Origin: Mycobacterium bourgelatii
GTDB lineage: Bacteria > Actinomycetota > Actinomycetes > Mycobacteriales > Mycobacteriaceae
Length of the DNA stretch: 64,000 bases
NCBI RefSeq assembly: GCF_010723575.1
Contig: NZ_BLKZ01000001.1
Coordinates: forward strand, 62,001-126,000
Direction: 5' to 3'
The notes under the pieces were generated by a model, which saw only the letters and a list, made by a program, of their open reading frames with translations, was not told the DNA's origin and searched no databases. This document shows, piece by piece, positions 17,373 through 25,358 of this stretch (its first letter is position 1; every line of letters starts with the position of its first letter). Position numbers and translations under genes: made by a program.

Positions 17373-19187
17373 ATGCCTAGCCTGAGCGAAGTACCCGGCG
17401 TCGGAAAGATCCAGCAATACGTCGAACGCGGCGCAGCCGAACTGCACTATGTGCGCAAGATCTTCGAAGCGGGAGCTTTCCGGCTCGAGTCCCCGCTCAA
17501 GACCGCGGCCATGGCGGCCGAGCTCGCGAAGTGGGGCGAGTTCGGCATGCTGCCGTCCTTGAACGCCCGGCGCCATCCCGACGCGCGGGCCGTCATCGAC
17601 GAAGAAGGCCACATCACCTACAAGGAACTCGACGAGGCCGCGCACGCGGTGGCCAACGGCCTGATCGACAAGGGCATCAAGCCCGGCGACGGCGTCGCAA
17701 TCCTGGCCCGCAACACCCGGTGGTTTGTCATCGCCAACTACGGCGCCGCCCGCGCCGGCGCCCGCATCATCCTGCTCAACAGCGAATTCTCCGGCCCGCA
17801 GATCAAGGAAGTGTCGGAGCGCGAGGGCGCCAAGCTGATCATCTACGACGACGAATACACCAAGGCCGTCAGCAAAGCCGAGCCCGAACTGGGCTTCCTG
17901 CGCGCACTGGGCCACAATCCGGACAGCGACCAGGATTCGGGCAGCGAGCACGAGACGCTGGCCGAGCTGATCGAGCGCAGCAGCAAAGAGCCCGCGCCCA
18001 AGGCGAGCAAGCACGCCTCGATCATCATCCTGACCAGCGGTACCACCGGCACCCCCAAGGGTGCGAACCGCAGCACGCCGCCCACCCTGGCGCCGGTCGG
18101 CGGCATCTTGTCGCACGTGCCGTTCAAGGCCAACGAGATCACGTCCTTGCCGGCGCCGATGTTCCACGCGCTGGGCTACCTGCACGCGACCATCGCGATG
18201 TTCCTGGGCTCGACGCTGCTGTTGCGTCGCAAGTTCAAGCCGCCGCTGGTGCTCGAAGACCTCGAAAAGCACAAGGCGACCGCCATGGTGGTGGTGCCGG
18301 TGATGCTGTCGCGCCTACTGGACACGATCGAGAAGATGGACAAGAAGCCCGACTTGTCGCACCTGAAGATCATCTTCGTCTCCGGGTCGCAGCTGGGCGC
18401 CGAGCTGGCGCAGCGGGCGCTGAAAGACTTCGGCCCGGTCATCTACAACATGTACGGGTCCACCGAGATCGCCTTCGCGACCATCGCCGGGCCCAAGGAC
18501 CTGGAGAAGAACCCGGCCACGGTCGGCCCGGTGGTCAAGGGCGTGAAGGTCAAGATCCTCGACGACAACGGCAACGAGAAGCCGCAGGGCGAGGTCGGGC
18601 GGATCTTCGTCGGCAACGCCTTCCCGTTCGAGGGCTACACCGGCGGCGGCCACAAGCAGATCATCGACGGCCTGATGTCCTCCGGTGACGTGGGCTACTT
18701 CGACGAAGACGGCCTGCTCTACGTCAGCGGCCGGGACGACGAGATGATCGTGTCCGGCGGCGAAAACGTGTTCCCCGCCGAGGTCGAGGACCTGATCAGC
18801 GGCCACGAGGACGTCATAGAGGCCACCGCGATCGGGGTCGAAGACAAGGAGTGGGGTCATCGACTGCGGGCCTTCGTGGTCAAGAAGGAGGGCTCCGACC
18901 TCGACGAGGACACGATCAAGCACTATGTGCGCGATCACCTGGCGCGTTACAAGGTGCCGCGCGAAGTGATCTTCCTCGACGAGCTGCCGCGCAACCCGAC
19001 CGGCAAGATCCTCAAGCGCGAGCTGCGCGAGTTGGACGTCGACGACAAGGACAAGGCAAAGGACAAGGCCAAAGACCTGGGCAAGGACTCCAAGAAGAGT
19101 TCCGACAAGGGCTCCAAGGAGAGCTCCGAGGACAAAGGCGCCGACGAGGGCTCCGAGGACACGGGTTCCGACGAGGCCGCCGAGTAG
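17373..19187 (+). CDS. fadD2: Fatty-acyl-CoA/AMP ligase FadD2 with charged C-terminal tail
   Basis: The 604-residue adenylate-forming enzyme activates fatty acids to acyl-CoA or acyl-AMP. ATP/AMP motif IILTSGTTGTPKGANRS is near residue 218, the A5 motif YNMYGSTEIAFATIAGP near 352, the GYFDEDGLLYVSGRDDEMI hinge region near 445, and the catalytic Lys in NPTGKILKREL near 543. Start ATG 17373 aligns with the M. tuberculosis FadD2 N-terminus (MPNLTDLPG); upstream ATG 17361 and GTG 17364 are possible. After residue about 556 a 48-residue tail of Lys/Asp/Glu/Ser/Gly follows. M. tuberculosis FadD2 is 560 residues, so the tail is an extension. It converges on the next gene 9 bp away. Confidence 0.92.
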   Translation: MPSLSEVPGVGKIQQYVERGAAELHYVRKIFEAGAFRLESPLKTAAMAAELAKWGEFGMLPSLNARRHPDARAVIDEEGHITYKELDEAAHAVANGLIDKGIKPGDGVAILARNTRWFVIANYGAARAGARIILLNSEFSGPQIKEVSEREGAKLIIYDDEYTKAVSKAEPELGFLRALGHNPDSDQDSGSEHETLAELIERSSKEPAPKASKHASIIILTSGTTGTPKGANRSTPPTLAPVGGILSHVPFKANEITSLPAPMFHALGYLHATIAMFLGSTLLLRRKFKPPLVLEDLEKHKATAMVVVPVMLSRLLDTIEKMDKKPDLSHLKIIFVSGSQLGAELAQRALKDFGPVIYNMYGSTEIAFATIAGPKDLEKNPATVGPVVKGVKVKILDDNGNEKPQGEVGRIFVGNAFPFEGYTGGGHKQIIDGLMSSGDVGYFDEDGLLYVSGRDDEMIVSGGENVFPAEVEDLISGHEDVIEATAIGVEDKEWGHRLRAFVVKKEGSDLDEDTIKHYVRDHLARYKVPREVIFLDELPRNPTGKILKRELRELDVDDKDKAKDKAKDLGKDSKKSSDKGSKESSEDKGADEGSEDTGSDEAAE

Positions 19188-19196
19188 CCCTGCTGC

Positions 19197-19535
19197 TCAC
19201 CCTTGGGTGCGTCGCGCCTGAACGACACGGGTGATCTGGGCTGAGAGCCTGGGATCGGTCAACAACTGCTCGATGAGCGCGCTGATGACTTCCTGGCCGG
19301 TCACGCGGGCGACGCCGAGCCGGTCGGCGGCCTGGCGCTGCCAGATGTCCAGGGCTCGATGCGTGGCGGGGGAGAGGTCGACCGTCCGCCGGGTGCGTTG
19401 ATTTCGCGCGGGCGGATCCCGCCTGGCCGGTACGTGCGGTTGGCGGGCGAGCGCGAACCGCTCGGTCGACGCACCGTCTAACGGGGGGCCCGCGGCTCCC
19501 GGGTGCGTGCGGAATGGGCCGATGCTGTGTGCCAT
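19197..19535 (-). CDS. Small basic protein with ribbon-helix-helix-like domain
   Basis: This 112-residue protein begins at ATG 19535 with a GGGAGG ribosome site seven bases upstream. Residues 1-48 are Pro/Arg-rich and probably disordered. Residues 49-105 (RRTVDLSPATHRALDIWQRQ ... VTGQEVISALIEQLL) have the strand-then-two-helices pattern of CopG/Arc-type DNA-binding proteins, as in small centromere-binding or antitoxin partners. No toxin or ParA gene adjoins it. It sits in a segment absent between fadD2 and fadE6 in M. tuberculosis. Fold is a reasonable guess; function unknown. Confidence 0.65.
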   Translation of the reverse strand: MAHSIGPFRTHPGAAGPPLDGASTERFALARQPHVPARRDPPARNQRTRRTVDLSPATHRALDIWQRQAADRLGVARVTGQEVISALIEQLLTDPRLSAQITRVVQARRTQG

Positions 19536-19876
19536 GTCAGGTCCTCCCGGAGCGATCCGTAAGTCAGTGTAGGTTCGCTACCTGGACCTTTCCTGTACGC
19601 CGATGCGCGACCATTTACGCCGCTTTTCAGCACCGACCAATACACAGTTGATTAAGCTGCCAAACGCTGAAATGCTGAGCTACTGCTGCACGGATTTCAG
19701 TAGCCCAGTAGATCGCTTGAGCTGCTGATTTGCTAGTACAAAATACTGACAGTAAATCCGTAAAGACAAACTCCAAGGGCAAATATACAGCCAAATCCAA
19801 CGCTGTTTCCATGGTGCACCTAGCAATTTCTGAATAGCGTTTTTGGTGTCGAACGAAGTCATGAAAGGAGTTGTCG
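19536..19876. other. AT-rich non-coding spacer upstream of the His/Gly/Trp-rich gene
   Basis: A hand count over 19621-19860 gives 110 G/C of 240 (46%), against well over 60% in neighbours. Reading frames here are short, with no plausible protein. The palindrome TACTGACAGTA lies at 19744-19754. The segment presumably holds the promoter and leader of the gene at 19877. I found no known riboswitch or tRNA. Confidence 0.6.
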
Positions 19877-20200
19877 ATGTTCCCGAAGTTGCTGTCACCG
19901 CGGTCGGTCCGCCGCGCGGGCACAGTCGCGCTGGGCTCCGGCGCGCTCAGCGCGGCAATGCTGTTCGGTGCCGTGCCCAGCGCACAAGCCGCGCCCCCGT
20001 CTCCCGTCGCCAGCGTCGCACTGGCCGGGCCGCATGGTGGCGCGGGCATTCCCGAAAGTCCCGCCCACTTCGTCCCGGTCGGGCACGGCTGGGGACACGG
20101 GCACGGCTGGGGTGGTCACGGTGGCTGGCACCGCGGTGGCTGGGGCCATGGCTGGGGCCACGGCTGGGGCCACCGCCGCTGGTGGCACTGGTGGTGGTGA
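19877..20200 (+). CDS. Secreted His/Gly/Trp-rich repeat protein
   Basis: The 107-residue protein starts at ATG 19877, six bases after AAAGGAG; a TTG at 19871 is less likely. Residues 1-38 are a signal peptide (SVRRAGTVALGSGALSAAMLF, cleavage after AQA38). After a short Pro/Ala linker, residues 69-107 are low-complexity GHGWGHGHGWGG-type repeats that end WWHWWW. The exported tail has about ten His alternating with Gly and Trp, suggesting metal binding, surface adhesion or cell-wall association; I know no assigned function. It ends 16 bp before a perfect inverted repeat. Confidence 0.78.
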   Translation: MFPKLLSPRSVRRAGTVALGSGALSAAMLFGAVPSAQAAPPSPVASVALAGPHGGAGIPESPAHFVPVGHGWGHGHGWGGHGGWHRGGWGHGWGHGWGHRRWWHWWW

Positions 20201-20216
20201 GCCGCCGATCACCCGC

Positions 20217-20274
20217 CGAGCAGACGCAAACTCGTACAAAATCAACCGATTTGATACGAGTTTGCGTCTGCTCG
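20217..20274. terminator. Long perfect hairpin between convergent genes (20-bp arms)
   Basis: Arms 20217-20236 and 20255-20274 are perfect reverse complements over 20 bases, with an 18-base loop whose AAATC/GATTT can pair again. It lies after the secreted-protein stop (20200) and before the fadE6 stop (20285), so it should terminate both transcripts. The arm contains CAGACGCAAA, also found at 3543-3552 beside another terminator, so it may be a dispersed mycobacterial intergenic repeat. Confidence 0.75.
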
Positions 20275-20284
20275 CCGGTGAAGG

Positions 20285-22468
20285 TTACGGGTCGCGGGGC
20301 AGGCCCAGCAGCCGTTCGGCGATGATGTTGAGCTGCACCTCCGACGTTCCGCCGTAGATCGTCGTGGCCCGGCTCGCCAACAGGTACTCACCCCATTTGC
20401 CCGGCAATTGCTTGGTGTCGCCGATCGCGGCGTCGCTGCCGAAGGAGGCGACCGCGAACTCGGCGTAACCCTGCCCGGTCCGCATCGACAACAGCTTGGA
20501 GATCGCCGCCGACGGCATCGCGTCGCCGCCGGCCAGCGTCAACAGCGTCGAGCGCAGGTTGAGCAATTTGGCGGCATGCCCCTCCGCGATCAACTGGCCG
20601 GCCCGGTGCCTGGCAACCTGGTCGAATTGGCCGTCCCGAACGAACTCGACGAACTCCGGCAAGCTGGCCAGGAAGTTCGCGTCGCTGCTGCCAATCGACA
20701 CCCGCTCGGCGGTCAGGGTGTTGCGGCTGACTTCCCAGCCCCGATTGACATCGCCCAACACGCAGTCGTCGGGCACGAACACGTCGTCGAGGTAGACGGT
20801 GTTGAACATCGCGTTGCCGGTCAGTTCGCGCAGCGGCTTTACCTGCACGCCTTCGCTTTTCATGTCCAACAGGAAGTACGTGATGCCGTTGTGCTTCGGT
20901 GCCGACGGGTCCGTTCTGGCCAGTAGCGCGCCCCACTGCGAGTACTGGGCGGCGGTGGTCCAGATCTTCTGGCCGGTGATGCGCCAGCCGCCGTCCACCT
21001 TTGTGGCCTTGGTGGACAGGCCCGCCAGGTCCGACCCGGCGCCGGGCTCGGAGAACAACTGGCACCAGAAAATTTCGCCGCGGAAGGTCGGCGGCAGGAA
21101 GCGCTGCTTCTGCTCCTCGGTTCCGAACGCGACGATCGACGGGACGATCCATGCGGCGATGGCGAGCTGCGGCCGCTTGACCCGCCCGTAGCTGAATTCC
21201 TGCGCGATGATGATCTGCTCGACCGGGCCGGCCGCGCGTCCCCACGGCTTGGGCAGATACGGCAGTCCCCAGCCGCCTTCGGCGATGGCGGCAGGGCGTT
21301 CCTCGCGCGGCAACGCTTTCAACGCGGCCACCTCGGCGCGGATCTCGGCCCGCAGCTTGTCGGTCTCGGGATCCAGGTCGACGTCCACCGCGCGCAGGCC
21401 TGTCGTGGTGGCCGTATCGACGACCTTCTGCGGGTAGTCCGACGAGCGACCGAAGCTGGCGGCCAGGATCAGCGCGCGGCGGTAGTAGACGTTGGTGTCG
21501 TGCTCCCAGGTGAAGCCGATGCCGCCGTGCACCTGAATGCAATCCTGCGTGCACCGCTGAGCGGCCGCCGGCGCGAGCGTGGCCGCGACTGCCGCCGCGA
21601 ACTCGACGTCGCCCTCCTTGGGGCTGTCCTCGTCCAGAGCGCGCGCGGCGTCCCACACCGCCGCGGTGGCCCGCTCGGTGTCGGCGATCATCTCGGCGCA
21701 CTTGTGCTTGATGGCCTGGAATTGGCCGATCGGCCGGCCGAATTGTTCGCGGATCTTGGCGTATGCCGCTGCGGTGTCGGTGGCCCACCGGGCGACACCC
21801 ACCGCCTCTGCCGATAGCAGGGTGGTGATCAACGCGTGAGCGTCGGCCTGGCTCAGGCTGCTCAGCACCGCGTCATCGCCGAGCTCGATGGCGTTGGCGC
21901 GCACGTCGGCGATCGGCCGCAGCGGATCGATGCTGGCCACCGGCTCGATTTCGAGCTCGTCGGCCTGCAGCACCACCCATTCCTCGCCACTGTCGATGGC
22001 CACGGGCAGCACCAGAATGGACGCCTGAGCGGCCGCGGGAACCGCGCGGGCTTCGCCGCGGATCACCAGCACGTCGCCGTGGCGGGTCGCGGTGAGCCCG
22101 GAACCCAGCGCATACGAGGCGATGACGGCGCCCGATGCCAGCTCGGCGAGCACCTTGGCGACGGGGTCGTGGGCGGCGATCAGCGCGCTGGCGATTGCCG
22201 ACGGCACGAACGGACCGGGTACCGCCCCGTAGCCGAACTCGGCGAGCACGATGGCCAGTTCAAGGATGCCGAAGCCTTGTCCACCTACGTTCTCGGCGAG
22301 GTGGACGCCCTGCAAGCCCTGCTCGGCGGCGGCCTGCCAGTACGGTGGCGGGTTCTCGAACGGGGTCTCTAGAGCCTGGTGTAGCACCTCGGAGGGCGCG
22401 ACCCGCGCGACCAGCGAGCGCACCGAATCGGCCAGGTCTTTATGTTCAGGAATTACTGCGATCGGCAT
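20285..22468 (-). CDS. fadE6: Double-domain acyl-CoA dehydrogenase FadE6
   Basis: The 727-residue FAD enzyme introduces the 2,3 double bond in acyl-CoA. It is made of two tandem acyl-CoA dehydrogenase units. The first (about 1-340) ends with QDCIQVHGGIGFTWEHD; the second (about 370-727) holds the FAD/substrate motif CQLFSEPGAGSDLAGL near 470 and ends with the TIYGGTSEVQLNIIAERLLGLP motif. Length matches M. tuberculosis FadE6 (731). The first unit has the VHGGIGFTWEH region but a more divergent middle, as in paired FadE proteins. The gene is convergent with the secreted-protein gene. Confidence 0.94.
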   Translation of the reverse strand: MPIAVIPEHKDLADSVRSLVARVAPSEVLHQALETPFENPPPYWQAAAEQGLQGVHLAENVGGQGFGILELAIVLAEFGYGAVPGPFVPSAIASALIAAHDPVAKVLAELASGAVIASYALGSGLTATRHGDVLVIRGEARAVPAAAQASILVLPVAIDSGEEWVVLQADELEIEPVASIDPLRPIADVRANAIELGDDAVLSSLSQADAHALITTLLSAEAVGVARWATDTAAAYAKIREQFGRPIGQFQAIKHKCAEMIADTERATAAVWDAARALDEDSPKEGDVEFAAAVAATLAPAAAQRCTQDCIQVHGGIGFTWEHDTNVYYRRALILAASFGRSSDYPQKVVDTATTTGLRAVDVDLDPETDKLRAEIRAEVAALKALPREERPAAIAEGGWGLPYLPKPWGRAAGPVEQIIIAQEFSYGRVKRPQLAIAAWIVPSIVAFGTEEQKQRFLPPTFRGEIFWCQLFSEPGAGSDLAGLSTKATKVDGGWRITGQKIWTTAAQYSQWGALLARTDPSAPKHNGITYFLLDMKSEGVQVKPLRELTGNAMFNTVYLDDVFVPDDCVLGDVNRGWEVSRNTLTAERVSIGSSDANFLASLPEFVEFVRDGQFDQVARHRAGQLIAEGHAAKLLNLRSTLLTLAGGDAMPSAAISKLLSMRTGQGYAEFAVASFGSDAAIGDTKQLPGKWGEYLLASRATTIYGGTSEVQLNIIAERLLGLPRDP

Positions 22469-22525
22469 TGTTCGCCTTCCCTTACCTTCCCTTGCCTTCC
22501 CTACCGGGGGGCCGGTCCCTCCAAG

Positions 22526-23494
22526 CTAACAACCGGGTGGTTGGTGGACGACCGGGCCTACTAGGTTGGCCAGCGGCTCGCCGTCGCGCAGTCGCCGACA
22601 GTTGGCGACGGCCTCGATGAGGTAGCGCCGCATGGTGTCGGCGGTGTACCAGCTCACGTGCGGCGTGAGTACCACGTTGTCCAGGTCCAGCAGCCGGTTG
22701 TCGGGAGTCACCGGCTCCACTTCGAACACGTCGAGGCCCGCCGCCGCCAGCCGCCCCACCCGCAGCGCGTCGACCAGCGCGTTCTCATCGACGATCGCGC
22801 CACGCGACGTGTTGACCAGCACCGCACTGGATTTCATTCGGGCCAGCGCATTGGCGTCGAGTAGGTGATGAGTGTCCGCGGTCAGCGGCAGGTGCAACGA
22901 GACGACGTCGCTTTCGGCCAGCAGATCGGCCAACGGGCGCCAACCGGGTCGTCCGTCGTCGGCGGTGCTGGTGTGCAGCACGGTGGCGCCCATCGCGGAA
23001 ACGATCGTGGCGACGCGCTTGGCGATGTTCCCGTAGCCGACCAGCCCGACGGTGCAGCCACCGAGATCGCGCACCGTCTCGCCGAGATCCGGGTCGGCGG
23101 GCCAGCCGCGTCCGCACCGGACGGCGTGGTCGAGTTGCCTGAGCCGGCGTAGCGCGGCGAGCATCAGCAACACCGCCCCCTCGGCAACCGATGGCGCGTT
23201 GGCGCCGGGCATGTTGGCCACCGCGATCCCGCATTCGGTCGCGGTGGCCACGTCGATGGTGTTCACCCCGGCGCCGAGCTTGTGGACCAGTCGCAGCCGC
23301 GTACCCAACCGCAGGTCGGAACCCGTCAGCGGGCGCAGCACGTGCCAGATCACCTCCGCGTCCGGCAACTCTCGGTAGAACGTTGCGTCGTCGTCTTCGG
23401 CGCACCATCGGACGTCAAGCCAATCCGCTTCCGGGGCAAGGAAATCAAGCACTTTCTTCCGGGGAACAAAGTGCGCGAGAACCCTTAGGGCCAC
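22526..23494 (-). CDS. D-2-hydroxyacid dehydrogenase family oxidoreductase
   Basis: The 322-residue NAD(P)-dependent enzyme reduces 2-keto acids to D-2-hydroxy acids. The Rossmann motif is VGLVGYGNIAKRVA near residue 148; catalytic residues are Arg in NTSRGAIVDE (about 233), Glu in DVFEVEPV (about 262) and His in LTPHVSWYT (about 282). The start is a GTG at 23494 that overlaps the end of the upstream hydrolase by ten bases; a frame from 23818 is only the hydrolase read in another register. I do not recall this gene between Rv0271c and Rv0272c, so it appears lineage-specific. The substrate is unknown. Confidence 0.88.
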   Translation of the reverse strand: MALRVLAHFVPRKKVLDFLAPEADWLDVRWCAEDDDATFYRELPDAEVIWHVLRPLTGSDLRLGTRLRLVHKLGAGVNTIDVATATECGIAVANMPGANAPSVAEGAVLLMLAALRRLRQLDHAVRCGRGWPADPDLGETVRDLGGCTVGLVGYGNIAKRVATIVSAMGATVLHTSTADDGRPGWRPLADLLAESDVVSLHLPLTADTHHLLDANALARMKSSAVLVNTSRGAIVDENALVDALRVGRLAAAGLDVFEVEPVTPDNRLLDLDNVVLTPHVSWYTADTMRRYLIEAVANCRRLRDGEPLANLVGPVVHQPPGC

Positions 23495-24600
23495 CGCTTG
23501 GCAATCCAGTCGGCGATGGTGTCGGCCTGCTTGTCGCGCGCACCGGGATTGGTGAAGTAGTGGTCGGCGTCGATCGAGGTTTGGGCCTTGTCGGTACTGG
23601 CGAGGCCGTCGTAGATGCGCTGGGCGTCGGATGGGAAGACCCCGGTGTCGGCGTCGGCGTTGATCACCAGCGCGGGGCAGGTGATCCGGGCCAGGTGCGG
23701 CTCGGCCCTCGTTTGCGCCACCCGCAGGCTCCACATTCCCAACCAATTGCGCAGGGTGCACGCCGCCGCGATGCCGCGTGCGGAGCGGTTGGCGCGTACC
23801 GGCGTGCCCGCATAGCACTGGTTGGGCGTCCGCTTGGTGGGCTCCAGGCTGGGGTCGACCATGCGGGGATCGGCCCAGGTCCGCATCACCGAGAATGGGC
23901 GATCCGAAAAGCCGGCGGCGCGAATGCGTTTGAGCTCGGCTTCGGCCCAGTCGGTGATGGCATGGTTACGTGCGATCTGCGCTGCGCGGTAGCGGCTGAC
24001 GAACTCGTCCGAATACGGCGGGCCGTTGCGCTCGTTGAACAGGTCGAGGTCGGGGTCGGTTGCGACGGGGTCATTTTCGTCAACGACAGCGCCGTCCATC
24101 CAGGCGGTCAACACATCTGGGCGGCCGAGGTGGGCGGCGGTGGCGACATACCCGTCCGCGGGGGGCAGCTCGTCGGCTCCTGCGGCCGGCCGCATCCCTT
24201 CCAACGGCGTCACGTTCGGCTCGACCGCCTGCGACTGGTAGGCGGCCATCAGCGAGCCTCCGCCGGAGTTGCCCAACAGCACAACCGTTTCCACGCCCTG
24301 CGTCTCGCGCAGCCAACGTACTCCGACGCCGATGTCGACCAGGGCGTGGTCAAGAACGAAATCGGTTTCGAAGCCGCGGAATCTGGTGTTCCAGCCGAGG
24401 AAGCCGATACCGCGGGCGGCCATGAAATCGGCGAGATAATGCTCAGAGAAATCGATCTGGTAGTGGGTGGCGATCATCGCCACCTTGGGCTTGTGACCCG
24501 CGCCGCGGTGGTAGAGCCCTTGGCAGGGGTGACCGCCCGCGCCCGCGCGCGCGGCGGTGGGTGACGGCAGACCTACGAACTCTCGTGTGACGCTGGTCAA
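23485..24600 (-). CDS. Alpha/beta hydrolase
   Basis: This 371-residue protein corresponds to Rv0272c. The nucleophile elbow is GNSGGG near residue 110 (Ser111), the acid is likely Asp in VINADADTGVFP near 320, and the His is in DADHYFTNPGA near 345. The start is TTG 24600, one base after the upstream tetR stop (TGA-A-TTG), so translation is probably coupled. It could be a lipid or ester hydrolase. It is co-directional with the TetR gene and the dehydrogenase that follows, so it is probably in the same regulon. Confidence 0.85.
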   Translation of the reverse strand: MTSVTREFVGLPSPTAARAGAGGHPCQGLYHRGAGHKPKVAMIATHYQIDFSEHYLADFMAARGIGFLGWNTRFRGFETDFVLDHALVDIGVGVRWLRETQGVETVVLLGNSGGGSLMAAYQSQAVEPNVTPLEGMRPAAGADELPPADGYVATAAHLGRPDVLTAWMDGAVVDENDPVATDPDLDLFNERNGPPYSDEFVSRYRAAQIARNHAITDWAEAELKRIRAAGFSDRPFSVMRTWADPRMVDPSLEPTKRTPNQCYAGTPVRANRSARGIAAACTLRNWLGMWSLRVAQTRAEPHLARITCPALVINADADTGVFPSDAQRIYDGLASTDKAQTSIDADHYFTNPGARDKQADTIADWIAKRWP

Positions 24601-24601
24601 T

Positions 24602-25270
24602 TCAGTGACCCTTCTCCCCGTAGATGGCTCGGTAGTAGATGTTGGCCAGGGTTCGGATGCAGGCTTGATCGTCGGGCTCGTCCGATCCGCTCAGCTGGAT
24701 ATAGCAGAACTGGTTGAACATCGCCACGATAGCTTGAGCCAGCAGCTGTGGATCGTCGCCGGGACAGAAGCCTCTCGCCTGGGCGCGCCGCACCGATTCG
24801 GCGATGAAAGAGATGGGAATGGCGCACATCTCGGCCCAATACTGCGCGAAGTCATCGTTGATCATCGCCAACTGCGACACGCTGATCACCTCGGCGAGTC
24901 GGTGGCGGTAGGTGTGCCAATGGGCTGCGGCGGCCTCGTAGGCGCGTTCACGGTCCGTCAATCCGTGGCGGATGACCGTCCGTGCCCGCTCGTTGGCTTC
25001 GTCGCGGAATCGCAGCGCCCATTGCCGGACCATCGCTTCTTTGGAGTCGTAGTAGTTGTAGAAGGATGCCGCCGAGCGGCCCGCCTCGGCCGCAATATCG
25101 GCGATGGTCGTGGCCAGGACGCCTTTTCGTGCGATGACCGCTCGCGCGGCGGAGTCGATCGCCGCTTGGGTCCGGCGTCCCCGGTGGGTTGGGTAGGTGG
25201 GTGCCTGACCGCCAAGCGCGGACTCGTGAGCTGTCTCAGATGCCTCAGGTGCCTCAGATGCCGAAGTCAT
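24602..25270 (-). CDS. TetR-family repressor (Rv0273c-like)
   Basis: The 222-residue regulator has its helix-turn-helix at about residues 33-80 (GRRTQAAIDSAARAVIARKGVLATTIADIAAEAGRSAASFYNYYDSKE) followed by a ligand-binding helical domain. ATG 25270 is favoured: AGGGAG lies six bases upstream; GTG 25276 would sit on top of that site. The gene is divergent from the VOC gene at 25359 with a palindromic operator between them, so it probably represses itself, the hydrolase operon and the VOC gene. Confidence 0.9.
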   Translation of the reverse strand: MTSASEAPEASETAHESALGGQAPTYPTHRGRRTQAAIDSAARAVIARKGVLATTIADIAAEAGRSAASFYNYYDSKEAMVRQWALRFRDEANERARTVIRHGLTDRERAYEAAAAHWHTYRHRLAEVISVSQLAMINDDFAQYWAEMCAIPISFIAESVRRAQARGFCPGDDPQLLAQAIVAMFNQFCYIQLSGSDEPDDQACIRTLANIYYRAIYGEKGH

Positions 25271-25291
25271 CGACACCTCCCTGGAACAAAC

Positions 25292-25313
25292 CTGAATCTG
25301 ATGTTAGATTCAG
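25292..25313. promoter_or_regulatory. TetR operator palindrome
   Basis: CTGAATCT (25292-25299) and AGATTCAG (25306-25313) form perfect 8-base arms with a 6-base spacer. It sits in the 88-bp gap between the divergent tetR (start 25270) and the VOC gene (start 25359). Location and symmetry fit an operator for the adjacent TetR protein. Confidence 0.75.
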
Positions 25314-25358
25314 ATCCTAGCCTAGGGCCATTCCACCGGCTGGTGAAGGGGAGACGCA

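Noticed and set aside
19627..20049. 140-codon minus-strand frame in the AT-rich island
   Set aside because: No ribosome site or domain; it runs opposite to the secreted-protein gene and ends in the AT-rich spacer.
20285..20440. Insertion-sequence or transposase remnant at the island edge
   Set aside because: No transposase motif or flanking duplication was seen; only the hairpin repeat is supported.
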